64,000 nt of DNA. Source: Candidatus Rokuibacteriota bacterium. GTDB taxonomy: Bacteria; Methylomirabilota; Methylomirabilia; Rokubacteriales; CSP1-6. Of this stretch, positions 16,577-25,083 are shown in pieces. How positions within the stretch are numbered: the stretch's first letter is position 1; every line of letters starts with the position of its first letter. The notes below the pieces were generated by a model that saw only the letters and a list, made by a program, of their open reading frames with translations, was not told where the DNA came from and did no database searches. Made by a program: the position numbers and the translations under genes. The stretch is from the NCBI GenBank assembly GCA_003220535.1, contig QHSU01000073.1:1-64000 (forward strand). Reading direction: 5' to 3'.

Positions 16577-18331
16577 GTGTCGACTGTCACGGCGATAGGT
16601 CGGGTCTGGCGGTTCGGCGGGTCACGCGTCGCGACGTGGGCCTGGATGCCCACCGTGCTGCTGATCACGGTCGCCGTGCTCACCGTGACCCCGGTGGTGA
16701 CCGCACTGCTTGCCGGGTTCAGGGACGCGCCGCCCGGGCGAGCGGGGGCCATCTCGGCCGAGTCGATCCGCGCGTCGTTCGCCGTCATGGCGCAGCCGGA
16801 TGTCTGGCAGATCCTCTGGACCACCGTGTGGCTCTCGACGGTGCGCGCGGTGCTGGCCCTGGCCCTCGCGGTGGTGCTGGCCTGGATCATCGCGCGCACC
16901 GACTGTCCCTTCCGCGACCGGCTGGAATTCCTGCTGATCCTGTCGTTCTTCTTCCCGCTCCTGGGCAAGGTGCTCGGATGGGCCTTGCTCTTGAGCCCCC
17001 AGAAGGGGTACCTGAACCAGTTGCTGCGCCTGCTCCCGTTCTTCGCGGGGGACACGGGGCCGCTGGACATCTTCTCGTATGGCGGCCTGATCTTCGTGAG
17101 CGTCACTGGCTGGGCCACGCTCCTGGCCATCTTCCTGGTCCCGGCCTTCCGCAACATGGACGCGGCTCTCGAAGAGTCGGCCCGGATGTGCGGCGCCTCG
17201 CCCCGGCGGACGGTCGTGCGGATCCTCGTGCCCTTGCTGCGGCCCGCGATCCTGGCGGCCTTCATCCTGTCGCTCACCCGGCTGCTCTCCTCGTTCGAGA
17301 CGGAAGTGTTCCTGGGGACCAGCTCGGGAATCTACGTCCTCACGAACAAGATCTACGAACGGATGGTGCAGATCTTCCCGCCGGACTTCCGGACGGGCAT
17401 GACGATGGCGGTCATGCTGCTCGTGATCACCTTCGGTCTCGTGCTCGTGAACTGGCGGTTCCTGGGCAAGCGCGACTACACGACGGTGACCGGACGCGGG
17501 TATTCGGCGCGCCCGATGGCCCTGGGCCGGCTGCGCTGGGTCGCTTTCGGCTTCGTGGTGCTCTTCTTCATCGTCACGGTCGTGCTGCCGGCGGTGATGC
17601 TGATTCAAGTCAGCTTCATCCGATTCATCGGGCTGAACATCTTCGACCCGGCCAGCTACACGCTCGACAACTGGCGCCGGATGCTCACGTTGCGGGTGAA
17701 CCGGCTGGCGTTGACCAACAGCCTGGTGATGAGCATCGTCGCGACGACGCTCGGGATGATCCTCTATTCGCTCGTGTCGTACGTGGTGACCCGGAGCCGG
17801 TACAAGGGACGACGGCTCCTCGACCTCGCGGCCTGGGTGCCCTGGGCGGTGCCGTCCCTGATCCTCGGTCTCGGGATCCTGTGGGCCGTGCTGCTGTCGC
17901 CTCTCGCCATCCTCTATGGCACTCTCACGGTAATGATCCTGGCCCACATCGTGCGCGGCTTCCCATTCGGGACCCAGATCATGGGCTCGAGCATGATCCA
18001 GATCAGCCGCGAGCTCGAGGAGGCCGCCCGCATCCATAACGCCTCGTGGACGTCGACGTTTCGGCGGATCTGGCTGCCCCTCGTGAAGAACGGCTTCCTC
18101 GCCGGCTGGGTAATCCAGTTCACGGTCTCGTTCAGCGATCTGGCGACGGTCGCGTTCCTCTACGGCGCCAGGTCGATGGTGCTGCCGACGCTCTTCCTGA
18201 GCCAGTGGTCCAACGGGCGCCTGGAAGAGGCGGCGGTGGCGGCGCTGATGATGACGGTCGTGGTCCTGGCGGTGGTCGTGCTCGTGCGCCGTCTCGTTCA
18301 GGGCAACGTGCGCACGACGACGGTGGCGTAG
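16577..18331 (+). CDS. ABC transporter permease with two fused membrane domains, FbpB-like
   Basis: A 584-residue integral membrane protein starting with GTG at 16577, 11 bp after the binding-protein stop. Two homologous halves each carry an EAA loop for docking on the ATPase. The first reads ALEESARMCGASPRRTVVRI (about residue 196); the second reads ELEEAARIHNASWTSTFRRI (about residue 478). About twelve hydrophobic helices are visible. A single fused permease plus one ATPase gene is the usual layout for ferric-iron-type importers. Confidence 0.9.
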   Translation: MSTVTAIGRVWRFGGSRVATWAWMPTVLLITVAVLTVTPVVTALLAGFRDAPPGRAGAISAESIRASFAVMAQPDVWQILWTTVWLSTVRAVLALALAVVLAWIIARTDCPFRDRLEFLLILSFFFPLLGKVLGWALLLSPQKGYLNQLLRLLPFFAGDTGPLDIFSYGGLIFVSVTGWATLLAIFLVPAFRNMDAALEESARMCGASPRRTVVRILVPLLRPAILAAFILSLTRLLSSFETEVFLGTSSGIYVLTNKIYERMVQIFPPDFRTGMTMAVMLLVITFGLVLVNWRFLGKRDYTTVTGRGYSARPMALGRLRWVAFGFVVLFFIVTVVLPAVMLIQVSFIRFIGLNIFDPASYTLDNWRRMLTLRVNRLALTNSLVMSIVATTLGMILYSLVSYVVTRSRYKGRRLLDLAAWVPWAVPSLILGLGILWAVLLSPLAILYGTLTVMILAHIVRGFPFGTQIMGSSMIQISRELEEAARIHNASWTSTFRRIWLPLVKNGFLAGWVIQFTVSFSDLATVAFLYGARSMVLPTLFLSQWSNGRLEEAAVAALMMTVVVLAVVVLVRRLVQGNVRTTTVA

Positions 18332-18356
18332 TGGCTTAGGGGAAAAGGAGAACAGC

Positions 18357-19703
18357 ATGCTTTCCAGAGAAGACAACGAGCTGCTCTGTCGCGTCGGGTC
18401 CGGCACGCCGGTGGGCGCCTTGCTGCGCCAGTACTGGATTCCGGCGCTCATGTCGAGCGAGCTGCCGGAGCGCGACGGTGCGCCCGCGCGCGTCCGTCTC
18501 CTCGGCGAGAACCTGATCGCCTTCCGTGTCACCTCCGGCAAGATCGGCCTCATCCAGAACCACTGCGCGCACCGCGGCGCGTCCCTCTTCTTCGGTCGCA
18601 ACGAAGAGGAAGGCATCCGCTGCGTCTACCACGGCTGGAAGTACGACTGCGAGGGCGCGTGCGTGGACATGCCCAACGAGCCGCCGGAGAGCAACTTCAA
18701 GTCGAAGATCCGCGCGACGGCCTACCCGTGCGTGGAGCGGAACGACATCATCTGGACCTACATGGGTCCCCGCCAGACGCCGCCGCCCCTGCCGGACATC
18801 GAGCCGAACATGCTGCCACAGGGCGAGTGCGCGGTCCAGAAAGTCCTGCGCGAGTGCAACTGGTTCCAGGGGCTCGAGGGCGACATCGACACGAGCCACC
18901 TCGGGTTCCTCCACCTGGGAGCCGTCAAGCCCGAGCAGACGACGCCGGGCACGTTCGATTACTACAACGTCGCCGACCGCGCGCCGAAGTACGAGGTGGT
19001 CGACACCGACTTCGGCACTTCCTACGGCGCCTACCGTCCGGCCGAGGCGGACACCTACTACTGGCGCATCGCCCACTTCCTGTTCCCGTTCTTCACGATG
19101 ATCCCGACCGGCATTCTCGGGATGCAGATCCTCGTCCGCGCGTGGGTCCCGATCGACGACGAGCACCTGATGTTCTGGACCATCGGCGCGCCGCGCTCCC
19201 GCGTGGGCACGGGGGCCGCAGGCGGCGCGTCCGGGCTCAACGCCGGCGGGCGGCCGGTCGCGGCGGCCGGCGCCAGGCCCGGTGGCTTCGAGTTCCTGCC
19301 GGACACACCGGACTGGCTCGGCAAGTTCCGTCTCGCGCAGAACAAGGACAACGACTACTTGATCGACCGCGAGGCGCAGCGCACCCAGAGCTTCACCGGC
19401 ATCGCCGGCATCCACCAGCAGGACCAGGCCGTCACCGAGAGCATGGGGCCGATCTACGACCGTACGCAGGAGCACCTCGGAACCTCCGACGCGATGGTCA
19501 TCCGGACTCGACGCCGTGTGATCAACGCGGCCCGGGCGCTGCGCGACAGCGCCGTGACGCCGCCTGGTGTCGACGACCCGGCGGTCTATCGTCACCGCTC
19601 CGGCGGCGTGATCCTGCCGCGCGACGCCGCCTGGCTCGAGGCCACGAAGGGGCTGCGCCAGGCGTTCGCCGAGCCCACCCGCGAAAAGAGCGTCGCGCGA
19701 TGA
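18357..19703 (+). CDS. Rieske non-heme iron dioxygenase, alpha subunit (phthalate dioxygenase-like)
   Basis: A 448-residue ring-hydroxylating oxygenase. The Rieske [2Fe-2S] ligands are Cys70-x-His72 and Cys89-x2-His92 (NHCAHRGASLFFG, CVYHGW). The mononuclear iron motif is GDIDTSHLGFLH, with Asp178, His181 and His186 in the D-x2-H-x4-H spacing. These fit group I phthalate-type oxygenases that work as alpha-only oligomers with a separate reductase. No reductase is visible here. An AAGGAG site precedes the ATG. It overlaps the next gene (ATGA), so the two are coupled. The substrate is likely an aromatic carboxylate. Confidence 0.9.
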   Translation: MLSREDNELLCRVGSGTPVGALLRQYWIPALMSSELPERDGAPARVRLLGENLIAFRVTSGKIGLIQNHCAHRGASLFFGRNEEEGIRCVYHGWKYDCEGACVDMPNEPPESNFKSKIRATAYPCVERNDIIWTYMGPRQTPPPLPDIEPNMLPQGECAVQKVLRECNWFQGLEGDIDTSHLGFLHLGAVKPEQTTPGTFDYYNVADRAPKYEVVDTDFGTSYGAYRPAEADTYYWRIAHFLFPFFTMIPTGILGMQILVRAWVPIDDEHLMFWTIGAPRSRVGTGAAGGASGLNAGGRPVAAAGARPGGFEFLPDTPDWLGKFRLAQNKDNDYLIDREAQRTQSFTGIAGIHQQDQAVTESMGPIYDRTQEHLGTSDAMVIRTRRRVINAARALRDSAVTPPGVDDPAVYRHRSGGVILPRDAAWLEATKGLRQAFAEPTREKSVAR

Positions 19704-20647
19704 CCACGGCGACCGGGACGACGGTCCTCAAGACGGCGCTCGCGACCTACGCGCACACGAAGGGGCTGAAGGACGGCACCGTGACCGCGCCGGGCGTGCG
19801 GCTCGAGCACGTCGAGGTCAGCCCCATCGTCGGCGCGTTCCGCCGGATGTGCCGGACGCTCGAGTTCGACGTCTCCGAGATGGCGATCACGACCTACCTG
19901 ACCGCCAAGGCCTACGACAAGGCGTTCACGGCTCTGCCGGTGTTCGTCATGCGCCAGTTCCATCACTCGCCGATCGTCTACAACGTGAAGTCCGGGGTGA
20001 CCTCGCCCAAGGATCTCGAGGGCAAGAAGGTCGGCGTGCGGGCCTACACCGTCACGACCGGCGTCTGGGCCCGCGGCATTCTGGCGACGGAGTACGGCGT
20101 GGACCTCGACAAGGTGACGTGGGTCGTGGTCGACGAGGAGCACGTGCAGGAGTACCGGAAGCCCTCGAACGTGATGGAGCGGCCCGGCGCGAATCTCGGC
20201 GAGATGCTGGTCAAGGGCGAGCTCGCCGCGGCCATCGGCGCTGGTCCGATCGACTCGCCGGACGTCAAGCCGCTGATCTCGAGCGCCCGGGAGGCGGAGG
20301 CCGCCTGGTATCGGAAGACGGGGATCTATCCTGTCAACCACACGGTCGTCGTCAAGGACTCGCTCCTGCAGGCCGACGCGACCCTGGCGCCCCGGCTGTT
20401 CGCCGCCTTCAAGGACGCGAAGGCGGTGTTTCTCAAGCAGCTCGGCTCGGGCGCGCAGCTGCCCGCCGACGCCCAGGCCCTGGCGCAGCGCCGCAGCGTG
20501 GTCGGGGATGACCCGCTGCCGTATGGCGTCGCCCACAATCGCAAGGCGCTCGAGGCCGTGATCCAGTTCGCCCATGCGCAGAAGATTCTCCCGCGCGTGG
20601 TGAGCCCGGAGGAGATGTTCGCGCGCAATACGCTCGATCTCGAGTAG
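19700..20647 (+). CDS. 4,5-dihydroxyphthalate decarboxylase-like / binding-protein-fold protein
   Basis: A 315-residue protein with no signal peptide, of the group usually annotated as 4,5-dihydroxyphthalate decarboxylase, which has a periplasmic-binding-protein fold. Supporting segments are the Arg/Met-rich RRMCRTLEFDVSEMAITTYL, PVFVMRQFHHSPIVYN, LEGKKVGVRAYTVTTGVWARG and GIYPVNHTVVVKDSLL. It overlaps the Rieske oxygenase stop. In phthalate degradation this enzyme would remove CO2 from 4,5-dihydroxyphthalate to give protocatechuate. Many relatives of this group are not biochemically tested, so a binding role is possible. Confidence 0.72.
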   Translation: MTTATGTTVLKTALATYAHTKGLKDGTVTAPGVRLEHVEVSPIVGAFRRMCRTLEFDVSEMAITTYLTAKAYDKAFTALPVFVMRQFHHSPIVYNVKSGVTSPKDLEGKKVGVRAYTVTTGVWARGILATEYGVDLDKVTWVVVDEEHVQEYRKPSNVMERPGANLGEMLVKGELAAAIGAGPIDSPDVKPLISSAREAEAAWYRKTGIYPVNHTVVVKDSLLQADATLAPRLFAAFKDAKAVFLKQLGSGAQLPADAQALAQRRSVVGDDPLPYGVAHNRKALEAVIQFAHAQKILPRVVSPEEMFARNTLDLE

Positions 20648-20651
20648 GACC

Positions 20652-20768
20652 TCACGGGAACTCGGTCGGGACCCTGACGACCTCGATGACTCGCTGAACA
20701 AGCGGCCCGAAGATCATCACAAGTGCGACGAGGGTCCAGAGAAGCCAGAAGATCCCGGAGAGTCTCAT
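20652..20768 (-). CDS. putative 38-residue single-span membrane protein
   Basis: A short minus-strand frame begins with ATG at 20768 and codes 38 residues. It opens MRLSGIFWLLWTLVALVMIF and ends in a polar tail, VRVPTEFP. About 20 residues form one hydrophobic helix with a basic N-terminal side. A GAGGG sequence lies 5 bases before the ATG. It ends 4 bp from the convergent decarboxylase-like gene. No family is recognised. The codon use and the ribosome site make it a credible small gene. Confidence 0.5.
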   Translation of the reverse strand: MRLSGIFWLLWTLVALVMIFGPLVQRVIEVVRVPTEFP

Positions 20769-20867
20769 GTCGCACCCTCGATGTTCGGCCGTCCATCGCC
20801 TTGACGATGGGAGCGCTCGGGGACTAGGATGCTCGCCTATTCCAGGATTTTACGGCGGGAGGGCATC

Positions 20868-21890
20868 ATGATCATCGACTGTCACGGGCACTATACGACG
20901 GCGCCGAAGGAGCTCGAGGCTTACCGCCAGAAACAGATCGCCGACCTGAAGGACCCCTCCCACGTTGCCTCGAAGGGGACGCTGAGCATCAGCGACGACC
21001 AGATCCGGGAGTCGATAGATAAAGCGCAATTGAAGCTTCAGCGAGAACGTGGCACGGACGTCACGATCTTCTCGCCCCGCGCGGCCGGCATGGGTCACCA
21101 TATTGGGAACGCGACCACGAGTCTGCACTGGTCTCAGGTCTGCAACGACCTGATCCATCGCGTGTGCTCGCTCTATCCCCAGAACTTCGTCGGCGTGTGC
21201 CAGTTGCCGCAGACGCCCGGCGTGCCGCCGACCAACTGCATCGAGGAGCTCGAGCGCTGCGTGAAAGAGCTCGGCTTCATCGGCTGCAACCTCAACCCCG
21301 ACCCCTCCGGCGGCTACTGGAAGGACCCGCCGCTGACCGACAAGTGGTGGTACCCCTTCTACGAGAAGCTGGTCGAGCTCGACGTGCCGGCGATGATCCA
21401 CGTCAGCATGTCGTGCAACCCGAACTTCCACACGACCGGCGGCCACTACATCAACGGCGACACGACGGCCTTCATGCAGCTCATCACCGCCGACCTCTTC
21501 AAGGACTTCCCCAGCCTGAAGTTCATCATCCCGCACGGCGGCGGGGCGGTCCCGTACCACTGGGGGCGCTACCGCGGCATCGCGCAAGACTTGAAGAAGC
21601 CCCTCTTGAAGGACCACCTGCTGAACAACGTGTTCTTCGACACCTGCGTCTACCATCAGCCCGGGATCGACCTCCTCTTCAAGGTCATCCCCGTCGACAA
21701 CATCCTCTTCGCGTCGGAGATGGTCGGCGCCGTCCGGGGCATCGACCCTGAGACCGGGAGCTACTTCGACGACACCAAGCGCTACGTCGACGCGCTCAAG
21801 ATCGCTGACGAGGACCGGCGCAAGGTGTTCGAGGGCAACGCGCGCCGTGTCTACAGCCGGCTGAAGACCAAGCTGCCGGCGTCGAGATAG
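20868..21890 (+). CDS. ligJ: 4-oxalomesaconate hydratase-like amidohydrolase (LigJ type)
   Basis: A 340-residue amidohydrolase-2 protein. It begins MIIDCHGHYTTAPKELEAYR, the N-terminus typical of LigJ, with HGH as the first metal ligands. PAMIHVSMSCNPNFHTTGGH and KFIIPHGGGAVPYHWGRYRG provide further metal and substrate residues, and LFASEMVGAVRGIDPETG is also typical. The ATG at 20868 follows a GGCGGGAGGG site; an earlier ATG would add 13 unrelated residues. LigJ hydrates 4-oxalomesaconate to 4-carboxy-4-hydroxy-2-oxoadipate in protocatechuate 4,5-cleavage or gallate pathways. The next gene could be the aldolase step. Confidence 0.83.
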   Translation: MIIDCHGHYTTAPKELEAYRQKQIADLKDPSHVASKGTLSISDDQIRESIDKAQLKLQRERGTDVTIFSPRAAGMGHHIGNATTSLHWSQVCNDLIHRVCSLYPQNFVGVCQLPQTPGVPPTNCIEELERCVKELGFIGCNLNPDPSGGYWKDPPLTDKWWYPFYEKLVELDVPAMIHVSMSCNPNFHTTGGHYINGDTTAFMQLITADLFKDFPSLKFIIPHGGGAVPYHWGRYRGIAQDLKKPLLKDHLLNNVFFDTCVYHQPGIDLLFKVIPVDNILFASEMVGAVRGIDPETGSYFDDTKRYVDALKIADEDRRKVFEGNARRVYSRLKTKLPASR

Positions 21891-21899
21891 GAGACCGCC

Positions 21900-22763
21900 A
21901 TGCCAGAGATCCCGCGCCTGAACGGCGTCATCAAGGCCCTGGAGGAAGGCAAGACCGCCTTCGTCGGCTTCGCCCCGGTCGATATCGAGACCGCCTCGGC
22001 GCTGGCCAGCTCGCCCTTCGACGGCGTCGCGTTCGAGATGGAGCACGCGCCGATGAGCGCGCCGGCGCTGCGCGACGCGCTTCAGTACATGCTCGACCGG
22101 CGCCAGATCGTGCAGGGCGGGACGCTGGCGCCGAAAGTCACGCCGATGGTGCGGATCCCGCCGAACGGTGGCGAGATGAACCAGTGGATCGCCAAGCAGG
22201 TCCTCGACATCGGCGTCTTCGGCATCATCTTCCCGCACGTGAGCACGGTCGAAGAGGCGCGCAACGCGGTCAGCGCCTGCCGGTATCCGCGTCTGCCGAG
22301 CGCGCCGCTCTCCCAGCCGCCGGGCATCCGCGGCGACGCGCCCGCCCGCGCGGCGCGCTTCTGGGGGCTCACGCAGCAGGAATACTATGCGCGCGCCGAC
22401 GTCTGGCCGCTGGCGCCGCGAGGCGAGATCCTCGCCGTGATCCAGTGCGAAGACACGAAGGCGATCGAGAACCTCCCGAGGATCCTCGAGGAGGTGAAGG
22501 GGATCGGCGTGGTGCTGATCGGAGAAGGGGACCTGAGCCAGGAGCTCGGTCATCCCCGCGAGTACGAGCACCCCGTGGTGGCCGAAGCGATCGACCGCAT
22601 CCTCAAGATCTGCAAGGACCACAACGTCCCGTGCGGCCACCCGCACCCGGACGCGAAGAACATCGAGCGCCTGATCGCGAGCGGCTACCGCTTCCTCATG
22701 CCGAGCACGCCGCGGTCCTTCGGAGTGCTCGAGCAGGGACGCAAGCTCGCCGGCCGGAGCTAA
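21900..22763 (+). CDS. HpcH/HpaI-type class II aldolase
   Basis: A 287-residue aldolase/citrate-lyase-family protein. GVAFEMEHAPMS holds the metal-binding Glu region, and PMVRIPPNGGEMNQWIAKQV is the conserved Arg/Pro strand. IGVFGIIFPHVSTVEEARNA and VIQCEDTKAIENL (second metal Glu) follow, then VLIGEGDLSQELG with the metal Asp. It starts 9 bp after ligJ. A pyruvate/oxaloacetate-releasing aldol cleavage of 4-carboxy-4-hydroxy-2-oxoadipate, replacing LigK, would complete the pathway; that substrate is inferred from the neighbour. Confidence 0.85.
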   Translation: MPEIPRLNGVIKALEEGKTAFVGFAPVDIETASALASSPFDGVAFEMEHAPMSAPALRDALQYMLDRRQIVQGGTLAPKVTPMVRIPPNGGEMNQWIAKQVLDIGVFGIIFPHVSTVEEARNAVSACRYPRLPSAPLSQPPGIRGDAPARAARFWGLTQQEYYARADVWPLAPRGEILAVIQCEDTKAIENLPRILEEVKGIGVVLIGEGDLSQELGHPREYEHPVVAEAIDRILKICKDHNVPCGHPHPDAKNIERLIASGYRFLMPSTPRSFGVLEQGRKLAGRS

Positions 22764-23464
22764 CTCCGGGCGGGCTTTCGAAAGAGAATCTCTCGGACCC
22801 CCGACTTCAGCAGGACCGAGTCGAACAGCTCGAGGCCGGCAAACATCAGGTTGATGTCGCGGTTCTGCAGGACCCACCGTCGGCTGCAGGCGGAGGGGTA
22901 GAAGCGACAGCGCAGACGCGTCACGTCCTCGATGAAGTACTTGGTGTAGCGCGGGTCGTCCGACGCGCGGGCGCCGAAGAAGCCGAGCAGGACACCGTCC
23001 GGCCGCAGCATTCGCATCAGCTCGCCCGCCAGCACGCTCGCCGCCGCCGGGTGGAGATAGTCGAAGACGTCCCAGCCCAGCACCGCGTCGACGCTCGCGT
23101 CGGATAGTGCGAACCGCTTGCCCAGGAAGCCGGGAAGCTGTTCGAGCTCACCGTTGCGCGCGTGGCGATCGATGTCGGCGTACAGGTCTTCCACGTGAAT
23201 CTTGCAGCCGACGTGCTCGCCCAGGAACGTGATGTTCGAGCCGATCACGGGGCCGAGGTCCACGACCTCGGCGGCCGGCCGCGCGAACAGGAGCGAGAGG
23301 AACCTCGCGAGAGTCTTGCTCGCGTAGACGGTTTCGGCGGACACGGCAGCGACCGTACGCGGCTCCGCGACGATGCGCCCTGGCGCGTCGTCGGATCGAG
23401 GGATCTGCCGGCTCAAGCGGGAAACGAGACCCGAGAGCCCGCCGTTCTTCTGATCTGAATTCAC
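22760..23464 (-). CDS. class I SAM-dependent methyltransferase-like protein
   Basis: A 234-residue protein from a GTG at 23464. The frame stays open upstream but there it overlaps the bactofilin gene, so that part is discarded. The nucleotide-binding strand is EVVDLGPVIGSNITFL, a variant of the usual DxGxGxG, followed by KIHVEDLYADID, with Glu/Asp at the ribose-binding place. LGWDVFDYLHPAAASVLAGE then matches motif IV of methyltransferases acting on small molecules or lipids. The glycine motif is degenerate, so activity is uncertain. It follows bactofilin by 7 bp and is likely co-transcribed with it. Confidence 0.7.
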   Translation of the reverse strand: MNSDQKNGGLSGLVSRLSRQIPRSDDAPGRIVAEPRTVAAVSAETVYASKTLARFLSLLFARPAAEVVDLGPVIGSNITFLGEHVGCKIHVEDLYADIDRHARNGELEQLPGFLGKRFALSDASVDAVLGWDVFDYLHPAAASVLAGELMRMLRPDGVLLGFFGARASDDPRYTKYFIEDVTRLRCRFYPSACSRRWVLQNRDINLMFAGLELFDSVLLKSGVREILFRKPARS

Positions 23465-23471
23465 CGCCGGC

Positions 23472-24023
23472 TCAGACGCGGGCGAGCTCGCCGTTGTCCG
23501 GCACCTGTGGCTTCGGCTCGGCTTTGAAGCCTCCGAGCGTCCGGTCCGTCGTCGGCTGCTCCTTCTTCTGCATGTCGATGCTGCCGCGGAAGTGCGATCC
23601 ATCGGCGATCGCGACTCTGGGCGCCACGATGTCGCCTTCGACCGACCCGCTGTCCTTGATGTCGACCTTCTCCGTCGCCGAGAGGTTCCCGGTCACCTGA
23701 CCGAAGACCACGATCGCCTTGGCGGTGACCTGCGCCTTGATGCGCCCGTTTGCGCCGACCGTCAGCACGTGGTCGCGCAGCTCGATCTTGCCGTCGACCT
23801 TGCCCTCGATCGTGAGGTCTTCGCTGCCGCTCAGCTCGCCGTTGATGATGATGCTCTTTCCGATGCTCGCCAGCTCTTCGTGCATGGGCCGTTTTTCCTC
23901 TCGCGGTTGATCGGACCCACCAGCCAATACTGGTGACTGAGACGGCACTGGTGACTGAGACGGTGCCTGGACAGGGTTAGCCGGGACACTCGTCGGCCGT
24001 ACCGGTTCCTCGCGCTTCCACAT
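23472..24023 (-). CDS. bactofilin family cytoskeletal protein
   Basis: A 183-residue protein with an unstructured Pro/Ser-rich N-terminus. The bactofilin beta-helix spans about residues 52-145: SIGKSIIINGELSGSEDLTI, then GKVDGKIEL and GRIKAQVTAKAIVVFGQVTG. The C-terminal tail is polar. A GGAGGTGA site before the ATG at 24023 fixes the start. Bactofilins self-assemble without nucleotide and guide cell shape or polar organisation. The N-terminal region contains a duplicated SQSPVPSQSPV coming from a direct DNA repeat (about 23930-23963). Confidence 0.92.
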   Translation of the reverse strand: MWKREEPVRPTSVPANPVQAPSQSPVPSQSPVLAGGSDQPREEKRPMHEELASIGKSIIINGELSGSEDLTIEGKVDGKIELRDHVLTVGANGRIKAQVTAKAIVVFGQVTGNLSATEKVDIKDSGSVEGDIVAPRVAIADGSHFRGSIDMQKKEQPTTDRTLGGFKAEPKPQVPDNGELARV

Positions 24024-24402
24024 CGACGTCACCTCCGACCCTGAAATGAGGTGCTGAGTATACTCTGCCAGCACGATTCAAGGAACGCTCACGCGTGCGG
24101 TTCTCATGCAACGCTGCGCGGAATCGCTCACGCACGTCGCTCAACCCCGGCCGTCGACCACCGGGTTGAAGTGGCTGAAACTCTTGACGTTCCTCTCGTC
24201 CGCGGACTCTGGCGCGGCGCATACCGTAGAGAACGCCAGAAGGCGGGAGGGGAGGTCGGCAATGAGTCAAGCTCCTCACCGACGAGGGATTCCGCGAGCG
24301 ATTCTTCGCGAACTCGCGGCCATGAAACGACCGGAGCGCCCAGGCCGTTAACGGACGTGTATAGTATTAACCATACGTTTAGTTGATATACGAAAGTCCC
24401 CT
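24024..24402. other. intergenic region between bactofilin and TetR genes
   Basis: The 379-bp divergent gap holds no convincing gene. The short frames there (for example 81 codons at 24106-24351 on the plus strand) have no recognisable homology and differ in codon use from neighbours. It should contain promoters for both flanking transcripts. The last 50 bp are AT-rich, unlike the surroundings. Confidence 0.6.
24359..24376. promoter_or_regulatory. imperfect 18-bp palindrome, candidate TetR-family operator
   Basis: GTATAGTATTAACCATAC is symmetric at six of its nine base pairs (GTAT.GT....AC.ATAC). It lies in a short AT-rich tract 26 bp before the TetR-family gene. Its size and place fit the self-regulatory operator of a TetR repressor. 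Binding is not shown. Confidence 0.45.
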
Positions 24403-25083
24403 ATGACAGTGTCCGTACCTCCGATCAGAAGCCGGCGCGCCCGCCGCCGGGATGCCGCCGGAACGCGCGAGGCGCTCCTCGCCGCCGGCACCGAGCTCTT
24501 CGCCGAGCGCGGCTACGAGGGCGTGCCCGTGTCGGCGATCGCGCAGAAGGCCGGCGTCAACAAGGCGATGATCAACTACCACTTCGGCGGCAAGCGGAAG
24601 CTCTACCTGGCGATCGTGAGCGCCACGTTCTCGGAGATCGTGACCAGCGTCGAGCGGCTCGCCGACTCGCCACGGCCCGCCCCGGACGTGCTCCGCGAGC
24701 TGATCGCCGTCGTGGGCGAAACGGTGACCCAACACCACCCGCACTTCTGCACGATGATGCTCCGCGAGGTGCTGTCGGGCGGAAAGCACGTCGAACGCGA
24801 GCTGATCGACAAGCCCGTGCGGATCCTGTCCGCCGTGCAGGGCATCGTGGCGCGCGGCGTCCGCGAAGGCGCCTTCCGGCCCGTCGATCCCTTGCTGACC
24901 CATCTGAGCCTCGTGGGGAGTCTCGTGTTCTTCTTCGCCACCCAACGCTTCCGCGAGCGCGTGCTCGCTGATCGCCGCATCGCCATGAAGGCGCCGGACG
25001 CGGCCGCCTACGTCAAACACATCCAGGATCTGCTCGCCCACGGGCTCGCCGCCCACGGCGCGAGCCGGAGGCGCCGCGCATGA
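24403..25083 (+). CDS. cecR: TetR family transcriptional regulator, CecR-like
   Basis: A 226-residue regulator. Its N-terminal helix-turn-helix is GTREALLAAGTELFAERGYE with VSAIAQKAGVNKAMINYHFG. The longer C-terminal ligand domain contains ETVTQHHPHFCTMMLREVLS and matches the CecR/YbiH subgroup in style. A basic tail ends the protein. Its stop overlaps the next start (ATGA). In E. coli, CecR represses the ybhGFSR efflux operon, and the same gene order follows here, so local control of the pump is likely. Confidence 0.85.
   Translation: MTVSVPPIRSRRARRRDAAGTREALLAAGTELFAERGYEGVPVSAIAQKAGVNKAMINYHFGGKRKLYLAIVSATFSEIVTSVERLADSPRPAPDVLRELIAVVGETVTQHHPHFCTMMLREVLSGGKHVERELIDKPVRILSAVQGIVARGVREGAFRPVDPLLTHLSLVGSLVFFFATQRFRERVLADRRIAMKAPDAAAYVKHIQDLLAHGLAAHGASRRRRA

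Noticed and set aside
24106..24351. An 81-codon plus-strand gene upstream of the TetR regulator
   Set aside because: No motif, unusual composition for the region, and no convincing ribosome site.
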